Shown here: positions 22,765 to 33,675 of the stretch, in pieces
Layout: each line of letters starts with the position of its first letter
Position numbering within the stretch: the stretch's first letter is position 1
The notes under the pieces: model-generated
What the model was told of the DNA's origin: nothing
The model's database searches: none
What the model saw: the letters and a program-made list of their open reading frames with translations, nothing else
NCBI GenBank assembly: GCA_037952775.1
Contig: JBANAY010000003.1
Coordinates: 14,074,001 to 14,138,000, forward strand
Source: Clonostachys chloroleuca
Lineage: Eukaryota > Ascomycota > Sordariomycetes > Hypocreales > Bionectriaceae
Length of the DNA stretch: 64,000 nt
Direction of reading: 5' to 3'
Position numbers and translations under genes: made by a program

Positions 22765-24861
22765 CTAATCTACATAACCACTGCCAGGTGAAAATAAACT
22801 GCCGCTGCGAGACTTCTTCGATCTTCCGCCCAGATGCCCGCTGGTTCGCAATCTCCGAAGCCAACTTTCCTCTTCTTTTTGTAGATCATCAGGTTTTCCT
22901 TGGCACTTCGTGGCTATCTCCTGCAGCTCCGCAAAGCTAATGACATCCTTGAACGAGCGGTCTTCATGAACTTTAAGCACTCGTGGAAATCGCAGACTAA
23001 AATACCCGGCATTCGCAGGTTTGTCGAAGCCAGCGCCGACCACTTCCACCGTAAACGGATGTTTGAATAGCTCGGCTGGCTGCAGCTTCCGTCCGGGCTC
23101 AAATACGGTGTCGAACTCCGGCATAGACGTGACGAACGGTGCTCGCCCGAAATATCCATGCCGATTGAGGTATATGATATCATCTTTCGAGATACTGTGC
23201 CTGTTGACCACATCGACAATGCGAAATCTCGGCTTAGAATTGGAACATCCCAGCTCATTTTTGTTTTCCACACATGCGATATAGAACGCCGTCCACCATA
23301 GCTTCCCAACTCCAAGCTCCTGTTCATCATTCGCATTGCGGCTTCCCCCGATGATGACAAAGTCGACGGTGTCTCCAAGGCCTGGAATGTAATCCTTTTT
23401 TAGCTTGATGAACGATTTGCTTGTGTCGAACGAGAAGTATGGGTCGTCGCAACCTTTCAATACGAGGCCTTCCCACCGTTGTGCAATGGCTCGAGCGAAT
23501 GTTTCGCTGAGCCGTTCAGCAGCGGTAAACGACGAGAATTCGACTATCTCGCGGGATCCGACATCGGCACGGCCTGGAATGCGGCGCACTAGAGATTGAA
23601 GCAGTTGTCGCCGTGTCTCGTGGCTGTCTCTGGCACAGAGTGTGTCATCCAGTAACAGAATGTCGTAGAACATGATCATGAGATGCTCGCTCAAGTCGAC
23701 GGGCGAATCCCGAGCAGCGCCAAGCAGTCGTCCCGATCGCTTCACATATTTGCGGATTTTGTGGAAAGGCTCGATTCTCCCATAATCATCGTTCCATACC
23801 AGCAGCTCGCCCTCCAATATGCACTGCTTCCTGATCTTACATTCTATTGTATTGAGTCCAAGGCTGTCACGCAGTGGGCGATGGATTCCTATGCGGTCGA
23901 TGGTCGAGTCCCTTCCGCTCTTCGAGAAAATCTTTATGGGGGTTCCGGATTCGTTCAGAGCGATATGAATTTGACAATATTCTCCATCATATTTGCGCTC
24001 CACACTCATTCGTCTGGTGCTAGCTAGTTGGCAGCAATGTCTGATGCTTCTGGCCTTATCGTAGATCGGTCGGGCGGCCATTGTCCCGATTTGTGGCTTG
24101 AGTTCCTAGCGAGCAGCCTCCCTGAGTCCGTCGCGAATATCTGCTGCAGGTTGAACGGGTATGCGTCTAATCGTTGAGGCGTCTAGGAGGTCGACAGCAG
24201 CATGGATTGTGCTTTGAAACCGAAGGAGGTCAGGCAGGAGGAAATGAAATTCTCTCATTGCTAGCGTTTGTGGGACATGAGCCGGACTGTAGTTCTTCGA
24301 TAGCATGCGAATCATCCACTTGCCCTCAGAGCTACGCAGTCTCCGGAACAGTCCTAAAAGCAAATTATCCCTTCGGATTGGTTGGCCATATTTCTGTTTA
24401 ACCCTCTCTTTCAGAGCCACGGATGAGAATGGTGATGAGGCAGCGATCTGGTCGAGGATCTCGTCAATCTCGTCCAGAGTCACATTCGGACCGAGCCTGG
24501 GTTCGTAGTCTGTTATGATCATCACACGCTCAACGCAAGACGCAAAGTCTGGACCGTCATTAGCTTTCCACCTCTGCAGATCGCTCATTCGAGATGACCC
24601 AAGGCATTGTGCTCGTTCTATCATCTATTCGAGTTGTTTTGTTGGCAGGCTGAAAACACGATCCGGTCGCCGTTCAGGAAAGAGACATGATAGGAAAGCA
24701 ATGGCTCCTGAGCCTCGTCGTGGAATGACCTCGTTGTGTTTGTTAAACCAGGAGACAACGGTCCGGGCGTGGATTTCCTGGGTCCTGTCGACGCTCGATG
24801 GCTTGTGGTTTCTTTCAAGTCGGTTAAGAAGGTCACATAGCAGAGTGAATGGAAACGGCAT
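22765..24861 (-). pseudogene. ATP-dependent DNA ligase-like protein with in-frame stops
   Basis: One minus-strand frame from ATG 24861 (MPFPFTLLCDLLNRLERN) to TAG 22767-22765 carries an all-alpha N-terminal ligase region. Next come the adenylation domain, with nucleotidyl lysine in ERKYDGEYCQIH (Lys about 290), ILEGELLVW (motif III), FYDILLLDD, RWEGLVLKG (motif IV) and FIKLKKDY (motif V), and an OB-fold-like part (AGYFSLRFPRVLKVHED). Two further TAGs interrupt it at 24627-24625 (QLE*MIERA) and 24108-24106 (AAR*ELKPQ). After the terminal TAG the frame stays open for about 65 more codons (GTSNRDVGTA...), so even that stop may be secondary. Catalytic residues are preserved, which suggests recent inactivation. 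It resembles a fungal ligase-domain protein distinct from the essential Cdc9 and Lig4, by recollection. Confidence 0.85.
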
Positions 24862-26534
24862 GTTGGCAGCCAACTTAGACTGCGTGACCGAAGAAAATAT
24901 GGATAGACCATAAAAGAGAAGAAAAGCAGAGAAGGGAAGGGTTTAAATCCTCCAGACATTTAAGGCGATCCACATGGAAAAGTCAGCTCCAAGCGCCCCA
25001 GTCCCTTTGCTGACCACCCTCGCTGGCACAAGATCACGCGCCGGCTGATAAATGGCTGTGCTGCGAGCTGGGAATACGGAATCAGGGGCCAGAGCAGAGA
25101 GTATGGACTGGTTAAGGGAGCCTATCTTGTATGCCCGAAACGAAGGGCGGCTAACCGCGGGCAGGTTCAGTATTGTGGCCTCCATGCTATTTCTTGGCAG
25201 ACAGACGGCACAGCGTCAAGGCTTCCCCTACCTTACGGTAACAGATTTGGATGGGTGTATCGATGACGGTTTCTGCACGGGCCTCTGACGACTCGTGATG
25301 AGAAGGAATAATATCCTGAACTTCATCATAAGCGGTTCCCCTTGACGGTGTTCACGCGAGTGCCGTCGTCGTCGGGATAGAAGCCAAACGCCAGAAGGGA
25401 TGCTAACCAACCCATTGAAAACACAGCAATAAAAATATAACGTAAGTTCTGTGTAGTATCCCTTTTGACTGCCGAGAAAGAACTGTCTGGTACTGCAAGG
25501 TTGACTTGTGTATCGCTGGATGCCTTGTCCTAATTATTAGGTAAAACCATCCAGCGGCAATGGGGCTCTCTCCTCACCAGGTCATAAACCCTGTTATTAG
25601 GCGGAATTGTAGCTGATCGTTGATCATATCTGGCACATGAAGGGCATTGTCTGATGAAGGAGCGCATGTTCCACTTGGCGTGTGATGCCTGTGAGAAAAT
25701 CGAAGTCAATAATACCCCTGGACCAATGGAGGAGTTGATGATACCGCCTAGCTAGCCAACGCAGGGGCCTCCCTAACCCTGATTGAGTTTCTAATTCAGC
25801 GATACCATTGGATGGTGATGGTGCCGTGTGGCACGCCCAAGTTTGACATACTGCAAGTAATGAGAACTATTGCATAGCCTCAACTGCTCCTCCATCGGAG
25901 TTTAGGGGCCAGACCACGTCATGATGTTGATCAGCTGTCGAAGTGCCCAATTTGTTCTGGATCAGGCAAGTCTTCTCTCATGGGATTGCCACTCCAGCTG
26001 GGTGAGAGATATGCTCCGTGATAAGAGTCGATCCGGCTTCTGGGCTTGTACACTGCTTCATTCGAGTGGAGGAGCTTGAATTATGCTATATGTGGCGCGC
26101 ACCAACAGCTTGGCTGACTCCGGAGATTACATTCACTTGTTGTGCTCTCGCTACGGTGGCTATTGCGAGTGGGCCAAGAGGTGGCGGCTTGGGGATGGAT
26201 CTTAACAGCCTCTCTGGCTACTTCGGGCTTACCTGGAAACCCTTGCAAGGTACGAAAGCTGCCTTGAGGGATGGTGCCAAGTGGCCATGAATGCACGTTT
26301 ATGCCACACCATATATACTGTTGGTCAGCCAGCGGCATGCCCGGGTCGGTCGATCCTCCTTTTCAGTAACAACCCCCGAAGACAGCAGCCAGCTTTCTCT
26401 CTCACCAGATGCTTAAGTACGGACTTGTTTCCTGAAACTAGCGAGCTAACTACCTTGATTTTGCTTTTCATTTCTTAAGACATTACTTCCCTGTTCAATT
26501 GCCTGCTCAGAAGTTGTCAAGGCCTCATCATAGA
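24862..26534. other. Intergenic, no gene recognised
   Basis: Contains a minus-strand 80-codon frame (25185-24943, MEATILNLPAVSRPSF) and a plus-strand 90-codon frame from a GTG at 26018, neither with a recognisable motif. The last part should hold the promoter of the bZIP gene. Confidence 0.4.
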
Positions 26535-27724
26535 ATGCCTCCTCCAGCCCAAGGACAATATTTCAACTATACCAATACAGGCGCTTCCAGCAGCCTTATC
26601 AACACCAATGAGGATTGGACTCAAATTAGTGATCCAGTTCAGCGCCGAAGACTGCAGAACCGACTAGCCCAGCGTAAATATCGTGAGTAAAATGCTAACT
26701 TACCTGATTTTATAAGACTTGAGTGAATATAGGGACTAAAATCAAAATTAACTAGGCAATAGAATAAAGAGACGTCTGGAGGATCTTGAGCGTAAAGCTC
26801 CGGCTTCTGAAGAGGTCAAGAAAGACGAACAGAATGTTCCCATGAATAACGCCAAAGAATCTTTCGCCAACCATTCTTCTTCATCCTTTTCAATTCACCA
26901 ACATCAGTCTCGTGACAGACAGGCGTCTCGATCACCTACATCTCTAAATCCAGTCTTGCAAGAGGAATATACTACACATATAGAGCGATACAGAGAGCCC
27001 TTTGCTACATTGAACTCTGCTGACCTGAGCTTGTCATACCCTCCGCCTATGCTTGGTCATGTCACGTTCCTCACCTCTGATGGATATGTGAAAGGTTATG
27101 ACAACGGGCGCCTGAACCCAGCCACAAGAAATATTCAGTGGTCTATGCCCATTGCAACCAATCCTATTCTTCAGCCTTCTATCACACAATCCGGTGATAT
27201 TATCTATAACGATACTAACCCCATGGACTCAACCTTCAACTTAAACCAGGAATTTATGCCAGACCCAGTCAATTGCTCTCAACTTGAGGTAAGGTGTAAA
27301 CTCACGGATAGACTGCCTTGGAAATATAACTTGCTAATGTGATAGGCATAGGCTCTGCCATATACATCTGAACACCCCACAGTGGCTAGGGGTCACGACA
27401 CCCCCAATTTTAGGTTATATCCGCCATGCTCTCCAAACAACAATGCGGCCTTAACATCAGAACCAGTGATTTGTAGTGGAAGAGATAAAGCTTCTTCTGC
27501 CAGCCGTTTTCTTTTTTCAAGTTTCAGGGTGAAGATGAACGGTAAAGCTCGTCCTAACCGTCAAAAGGCATGCGATCACTGCCGTAGCAGCAAGGTAAGA
27601 CCCTGCTCCAGTCTTTTTCGTGGCACATTCAGAAGCAATGAAGTTAATATATTTCATATAGGTTAAATGTAATGGCGAGAGGAAAGACTGCGAACGATAC
27701 CAAGCTGCGGGGGAGAACTGTTAA
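26535..27724 (+). CDS. Chimeric bZIP - Zn2Cys6 transcription-factor-like protein, 328 aa
   Basis: Four exons join in phase: 26535..26682, 26756..27288, 27352..27594 and 27662..27724. Donors are GTGAGT, GTAAGG and GTAAGA; acceptors are ACTAG, CATAG and ATATAG. Exons 1-2 encode a bZIP basic region, DPVQRRRLQNRLAQRKYR then NRIKRRLEDLERKA (residues about 34-65). A Ser/Asn-rich middle follows. Exon 3 carries a conserved-looking bZIP-family stretch (ALPYTSEHPTVARGHDTP) and runs straight into NGKARPNRQKACDHCRSSK. Exon 4 completes VKCNGERKDCERYQAAGENC and stops. The zinc cluster has perfect CX2CX6CX6CX2CX6C spacing, but the fifth Cys is Tyr. The protein ends on the sixth Cys, so the second half is cut short. 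DNA binding by the bZIP part is plausible; the zinc cluster is probably non-functional. Confidence 0.6.
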
Positions 27725-28084
27725 TAATAGAACGTAGCTAGACTCGGTTGGTAACAAGTATTTTGTAGTTCCCAACTGTTTAGGAGGCTTTTTCGTATCG
27801 CGTGATAACATGATATTGTCCGCTTAAACCGCCTGTCTATCCTTCCTGATATCGCATATCGAGGGTAGGAGTAGTTTAAAATAGGGTAGTATTTTAACAC
27901 ATGGACAAGGCTTACCAGCCTATCAGAAGGTTGTTCCATCTTGATGAAATATAATAATAATAAGAATAGTTTTGAGTCGATAAAAGGGCAGATGTTAATA
28001 TAAAGGAATAGACGGAGTGATAAACAGAGTGTACTATCCGTACTATCCTTGCCTATACCCCGAGAAAGAGGGGGAAACAAACAA

Positions 28085-28895
28085 ACAGGCCAGACTGAGA
28101 CGAGCATCAGGGTCTAACAATGCAGTATAGGTTGGGTCATTGCGCCTTCATTAGAATTATTTTAGTGAATACTGGTGATAAGCGAAGTATGCGCCAATGA
28201 CATACGTGACGGGGGCCCAGAAATAAAGCCCGTTCTGCATTTTTTAGCACGCCCCCCTGAAACAAAATCGTCCCAAAGTGTCAATAAGGACGGCGCTAGC
28301 GCCAGTATGTAGCAGTAAGCATCTCCGCCCTCCGAGCTGCATATGAGACCTGTTGCAGCTCATCGCCCTCTGCGGTGAAGGCTAGGACAACTTGCTCTTA
28401 TAAATTACGTTGGAAGGGCAGATCAAGATACAAGCTTTGTTAGTAAACAGCCAGTATCAACAGTCACAGAAACACCCTCAAGAATTATTAAATATATTGT
28501 GATTCGAAGTGGAACCAGTGGCTCAGGATTATGGCTGCTATTAGAACCCTAAGCAAATGAATTAAGCAGGCAGAGTTGCCAATTGGAATGGTGGCTTGTA
28601 AGTGAGAAATGAACCCTCGGCGGTTCTCCAGAAAAACTCTGATCAGGTTTTGCTAGATGCAGGGGTTTACTTATAAACGGGGTGGCTGGTAAGACATTGT
28701 AGCTACTTTCCTTGCTCTCTTCCAATGCCTCCACCTTTGCTTGATAGCTATGGAGTGGCTCATCGCACAAGAACCGTATCCCCATAAGAATACCGCCATT
28801 CTAGAATCTAGCCGACTGTCCAAGTCAATGCTCCCGTATCAGATTCTGATCTCATTTACCGCGTCATCAATTTTAGCTACGGATGTCTCATATGA
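28085..28895 (+). repeat. About 0.8-kb duplicated segment, copy 1
   Basis: Starts at ACTGAGACGAGCATC and ends near GGATGTCTCATATGATACC. The whole stretch aligns collinearly with 52027-52842. By eye about four bases in five match, with small indels and transitions dominating. On the minus strand both copies hold a short frame containing SYQAKVEALEESKESSYNVL. I see no terminal inverted repeats or target-site duplication. Either a non-autonomous mobile element or a segmental duplication. Confidence 0.8.
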
Positions 28896-29062
28896 TACCT
28901 TAATACCTTACTTACTCTTGGGGTAGTAATTGGATCAACGAGGGGGCGTCCAGAGGCGATTGAGCCCGAGACCCGGAGCTCCCAGCGTATTCAAAGCCAG
29001 ACGATTCGTGCTCTGCTTCCCGGGCTAATTCCAGTGCAGTAGGGAAAGCCTCGCGGCCCGGA

Positions 29063-29806
29063 ATGGATGCCTTTCTCCGCATGCATCGTGCAGACGATGA
29101 TACCGCGATCAAGCCACAGCCGACTAGACACGTCGACTATTTATCATACAACTGGAAAGAGGAGGATATATGGTCATCGCGGAAATACGTTGTATCCCAG
29201 CAATTGGAATACCGTAACAGTAGGCGATTGGAAAATGCTATTTGGAGAGCGTGGACGAAAGCGAAGAATAAGCTGAAGACGGTACGCCCAGAGACGCTCT
29301 ATTGGTATGTGGAGTTTGTGGTTATATTTGTTGGCATCATCGCTCTGCGCTAACCCCGCTCTATTAGGCTGAAGGATAGTGACGTAACTTGGCTCTATGG
29401 ACCTCTACAGGCAGACGATAGTACCAACGCTACTGTAAGGACAGACCAGCACGTTCACGTGTCGTCCTCTATCGACAAGAAACCAGTCCTAAAGAAACGA
29501 AGCATATCCGAGAGAATACTCGAAGGGTCATATGTGGGGGCTGCGACCCCATACCAGGGCAAGGATGGACGAAGCAGGATAACCAGGCCTGCTTCAGGGT
29601 GCTTAGTGAGCCGAGGCAACAGTGGCGCCACTTCATCTACGACCCACGATGTGTCATATCCAATCCGGAAGCGAAGGTGCGTTCATTTCAACGAGCAGGT
29701 TGACCATTTCATCGTAATCCAAGTTAAGGGAGACAGATGCAGTCACATCTTGCCGGCAAGCACTTGTTCTGGTGATTGTCAAGAGACCCATTTGATGACG
29801 AATTAG
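29063..29806 (+). pseudogene. Reg1/DUF1752-type protein, truncated (226 aa left)
   Basis: Exons 29063..29304 and 29368..29806 join in phase (GTATGT donor, GCTAACC branch, TATTAG acceptor). Residues about 24-88 are the DUF1752 (GATA_AreA) signature: VDYLSYNWKEEDIWSSRKYV, RLENAIWRAWTKAKNKLKTV, then LKDSDVTWLYGPLQ. Downstream are KKPVLKKRSISERIL and KRRCVHFNEQVDHFIVIQVKG. These match fungal proteins related to yeast Reg1, a regulatory subunit of protein phosphatase 1 in glucose repression; the 'HFNEQV' segment is where family members remain conserved. Relatives are several hundred residues longer. Here the frame ends just before an AT-rich retroelement remnant, so the 3' half appears lost. Confidence 0.65.
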
Positions 29807-29814
29807 TGGATTAC

Positions 29815-30535
29815 TAAGAGAGCTCTTATTGTCGCAGTAAAACTTAATTACTCTATTTATAATAAAGAATTTATAGCTATTATATATATATTTAAAGAAT
29901 TTAAATACTACTATCTAGGAATAGAATATAAGATTAAGATATATATAGATTATAAAAATATTTAGTACTTTATTATAATTTAATAACTTAATAGAAAATA
30001 AATATATTATACTAAATATTTATCTAAACTTAATTATAAAATAATATATTAAAAAGAATTAGAAAATAAAAAAGCTAATATTTTTAGTTAAAAATCTAAA
30101 TATAAATAAATAATTCCTAAGATAAATAGATAACTATTTACTATAAATAATAAAGAATACTTAATATAGAAAAACTTAGATATTATACTAAAGGAAATAA
30201 TATATATTAAAATCCAGATAAATATTATACTAGATATAAATATATTATAATAAGATATAAGAATAATATTTATTAAGAAAATCTATAAGTATTTACTCTT
30301 AGGATATTAAAAAGTTAAGAAAATATTTAATAGGATAAAATAATATTATAATTATTCTAGTTTATAGAAGGATATATAAACTATAGTTTTAGAATATAAT
30401 ACTTATATAAGAATTAAGTTTATAAGATATAAACCCTATAGAGAATTTAAACTAATATAAATATTAGAATAATTATAATAATTAATATTTTTTAACTATA
30501 TTATTAAACTATTATTATTAATAGAACCTATAATA
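29815..30535 (+). mobile_element. AT-rich, RIP-like remnant of a Ty3/gypsy retrotransposon (RNase H to integrase)
   Basis: The composition switches abruptly to extreme A+T at about 29815 and back at about 30535. In one forward frame, reading past TAA/TAG codons, it spells LNYSIYNKEFIAIIYIFKEF and YIDYKNI*YF, then YLSKLNYKIIY*. This is the RNase H region of chromoviral/gypsy Pol (normally DKELLAIVxxFxxWR and TDHKNLxYF). It goes on into an integrase-like zinc-binding part (KIYKYLLLGY*KVKKIF). No LTR is visible within the block. Replacement of Trp, Gln and Arg by stops or Lys/Ile/Tyr fits C-to-T decay on both strands. Confidence 0.75.
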
Positions 30536-30824
30536 GAAGTATAATCTCGTTCCGAAAGGTCTGCTGGCGGGCCCCGTAGGGGGCCGGTCTCCTGTTCCGA
30601 TAAGGCGTTGACCCCGGAGAGGGCCGTTCTCCTGTTGCTGCACCACAATCTCTGCGCCACTATTTTTGTGCCACACTCTACGCCACTATTTCTTCGCCAC
30701 AGAGCATGGCTAGCTGGCCTGTTGTCTGCCCGCCCTACTAAGTGCAAACACTGCTGCCCGACAGGCAACCACGCTCTCTGTCGATCGAATGAACTCTGAA
30801 ACAGATACGTAATCCAGGCTCCAT
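30536..30824. other. GC-normal sequence next to the retroelement relic
   Basis: Contains short tandem phrases CGCCACTATTT / TTCGCCAC at 30655-30700 and a GGGCCCCGTAGGGGGCC palindrome-rich stretch at 30570-30590. No gene recognised. Confidence 0.3.
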
Positions 30825-31599
30825 CTAACTAACCCTACTGGTGGGCGTGGTTACAGTACGTGCTCTTGTTAGTACATTTCGTACACTCTCGACTTTCTTC
30901 CGGTACTTGTTATAGGCTTTTTCATCAGGTGTATCCCTTGCGGCGGAAGCTGAAGCGTATCCAGCGCGTTTGATTTTTTTCCAACACTCGTTTTCGCTTC
31001 TTCGCACACCTAATAAGTCTTGGATCTTGAGTAATCTCCAGCTTTTGCTGGTCTGCCAATGTCTTTGGCGCGTGCTGATGGCGATGAAGCCGACCCATAT
31101 TAAGCTGGATTAAATCCGTCTGCGGTGTACTTCCGAAAATAATAGACTGAACATCTGCCCCAATAGAGTTCGGCATGTAATATCGCACATATATCCCAGA
31201 GTCGCCGAGTCTATGACCGATTGCCTTATTTCTCTCTTCAGGTGTAAGAGCTTCTGTTGAGAGCTATTAGCGTATGACGCGTGTCCTGCAGAGGTAATAG
31301 CTTGACTTACTGTTCAGCTTTTGGCCTGACCCACAACGCAGGTCGTAGAACTCAAGTTTTTTCGCGTACCCTAATTCTCGACCAAGACGGATCAAGAGTC
31401 CTCGTACTTTCCGGTATTTGAGAGCTTTATTGGACGCAATCTGGAGGCCCTCAACATCTCTAAACAACGGGCGCTCACGCCACTCCCTCTTCCACAGAAG
31501 TCGTATCCGGTCTAGGTATTCTGGAACGGTCATATCATATATCTGTTCAGGACAGGTGAGCTCATCCTCGAACGCCACATCAGCGAAGGCGTGGAACAT
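30825..31599 (-). pseudogene. DUF3435 (FluG-domain/tyrosine-recombinase-like) C-terminal relic
   Basis: From 31599 the minus strand reads MFHAFADVAFEDELTCPEQI, RPLFRDVEGLQIASNKALKY and LEFYDLRCGSGQKLN. An intron 31254..31310 (GTAAGT...CAACAG) joins in phase to KALTPEERNKAIGHRLGDSG and IYVRYYMPN, then FGSTPQTDLIQ. This is the catalytic end of DUF3435 proteins, with YxxR (YDLR), an HR pair (GHR) and the candidate nucleophile tyrosines in YVRYYM. An extra base in the seven-base run at 30974-30980 shifts the frame before KIKRAGYASASAARDTP and YRKKVESVRNVL. Everything N-terminal of MFHAF is missing. By family knowledge DUF3435 includes the 'captain' recombinases of Starship elements. This copy cannot be active. 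Confidence 0.8.
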
Positions 31600-32784
31600 A
31601 ACATGACCTGAATAGTTTCTTGTATAAAGTTGTCCAATATTGAATGCTGCCGAAGAGGGTTCGGGTATGTGTTAAGTCCCAGTCAAGACTTAGCGTATTC
31701 CACGACCCCTCAACATCATACATTTCACCAGTAACCAACCATCCTACATCGCGTCGTAGAACTAGCTAACTTGACTTCTGGAACGTCGTTTCTCTTCCTT
31801 CGGGTTAAGCCAACCTAAAAACATTACACTACTATTTAGTTGATCCCGACGAGGAGGCAGGAGATGAGAACGGCCAATTTAGAGAGTCTCAGACTGCTGT
31901 TGCTCAAGTTGTTTGTTTCTCTTTATTAGCACTCCGATCAGAGATACGGTCGCAGAGCTGACTGCAAAGGCTCAGGCAGCACTATATGAGTGGCCCATTC
32001 CTTTTCCAGAAATGGAGCAGGAAACAATAGACGAGGAGGAGCTTTCGCGGACCCTTTCCAGGATGGAAGGGGCTACCGGTCGGGGACGCGGGGTAGATCC
32101 GATGACGGCGTTGTCGACTTGAATCCTAGATGAGGACATCGTCTGGTTCATCGGCTTGGCTGATGTCAGGAGAATTTTGACGCGATCGAAGCCAAAGCCG
32201 GCAGAGAACAGGTCTGATGAACAAGAAATGTCCCTGCCTGTGCCGGTTGTGGGGAACGAGGCGCGGAAAGGATCAAATCCTTCGGTTGACCTACGCGCTG
32301 GCGGACCTAGTCAGTAACTAAACCCCTGAAAAGCATCTTAGCTTTGAGCAGAGGCTTTTGTAAGAAGAACTGATGGATACTAAAACTGCCATCCTGAATA
32401 AAAATAGTAAGGCGAAGTGGGTATATTCCTGTCAAGGAGGCGGATATCGCCCATGCTTTGCTCTCGGAGTTCGTGATCGGCTACGGCCTCAATCTTGTAG
32501 CAATATTGTATGTTTTGTTCCCTTGTAAGTAAAAGAAGAACTAGTAAAGTTGATATTCGTAATGCAGGAGGAGAGAAGATCTACTTCATTGGAGGCTGAA
32601 CCCATATATATGTTGGTATTTTGAACCACGATCTATGGGGCCTGGCGAGCCGATGCAGATAGAGGTTAAGAAGGGAAAGTGGGAGGTTTGGAGACAGCTG
32701 GTCAACCGCCGAGTGGCGCCGGAGAAGTGGGGTGCCATATCTTAATTATGTAAGTAGGCATTTCTAGATAGGTGACTGTGATGG
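31600..32784. other. Decayed DNA, no gene assigned
   Basis: A frame at 31913-32122 (GTG/TTG start) reads IRDTVAELTAKAQAALYEWP and continues in pieces to about 32310 (DEDIVWFIGLADVRRIL). It could be part of a real but unrecognised gene. A GTAAGT...TGCAG intron-like segment lies at about 32525-32568. Confidence 0.3.
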
Positions 32785-32908
32785 GAACTAAAACATACCG
32801 AAACCCAACATTGAGAACTCTGTATTCAATATATTCTGAGATACTGGGGAAGGCGTTGCCTTTTTGACTATCATAGTTGGCTAGATATGACTTCAAGGCA
32901 TTAATCAC
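32785..32908 (-). pseudogene. Possible terpene-cyclase fragment
   Basis: The minus-strand phrase MINALKSYLANYDSQKGNAF, then PSISEYIEYRVLNVGF, resembles the exon of fungal class I terpene synthases where 'PSxxEYxxxR...G' precedes a helix. A stop lies immediately upstream and no DDxxD/NSE motif is visible nearby. At most one exon survives. The assignment is from motif memory only. Confidence 0.25.
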
Positions 32909-33675
32909 CCTTGGTGTCCCTTAGAGACTGATCAGCTATAGTCTCTATTATATAGGCCTAGAGCTTAAATATAGTTAAGGAGATATATAAGATATATAGT
33001 TAGCTATTTATTATTAATTCTATATATATTGGTTGTAAGCTGTAGGGCCAGTATATTAGTAGTATACTGTTATACTGTACTCCTTGTTTCTGCCTTAAGA
33101 CTAAAAGTTATATTCTTAGCTATTAGCTGGGATGGTATTAGTTAGACTTAGGCTGTAAATTCCTTTTTATTTGGAATTTATATTTTTTAAACTATATCTC
33201 TTAGTATATATTCTAAGTAAGTCTGGTATGTTCATATTGGAGAGAAAAAATTGTAGTACTTTAAAACTATTAAGAAGGACTTGGTCTATATTAATATACG
33301 GCTGCTTTATTATAGAAATATATGATAGCCTAATTTAATAACTGCCTTATAGTAATTTTCAAGCAATAGTATATCTATCTACAAGGTAGATCCCTTAGGT
33401 AGTATCTTTTCATGAAACCCAAGTTGAATTGTAAGATACACTAACTTATATATTATCTATATTTCTTCTTCTTCCGGGACTTTTTCTTATCCTTCTTGTC
33501 TTTTTTACATTCAGCCGTATTGTCTTAGTTCGTTGGCATTGGCCTTGGGGCATCCTCTTCATCCTTATTCTGGCTTTCTTCTTCTTCTTGGACTTTTTCT
33601 TATTCTTGTCCTTTTTGAATTCGGCCGTATCGTTTGAGTTCGTTGGCGGCCTTAGGGCATCCTCTTCACCTAATT
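32909..33675. other. AT-rich decayed DNA and a Lys-rich direct repeat
   Basis: 32930-33440 is strongly AT-rich without gene signal. At 33466-33690 an approximately 130-bp segment (minus-strand reading EEDALRPPTNSNDTAEFKKD then KKKSKKKKK) is present twice in tandem with about 80% similarity by eye. One copy contains a stop. Confidence 0.4.

Noticed and set aside
24943..25185. Frame with RVVSKGTGALG, faintly like the start of catalase
   Set aside because: No other catalase motif nearby; the similarity is too short to support.
26018..26290. 90-codon plus-strand frame
   Set aside because: GTG start, no motif, overlapping frame on the other strand.
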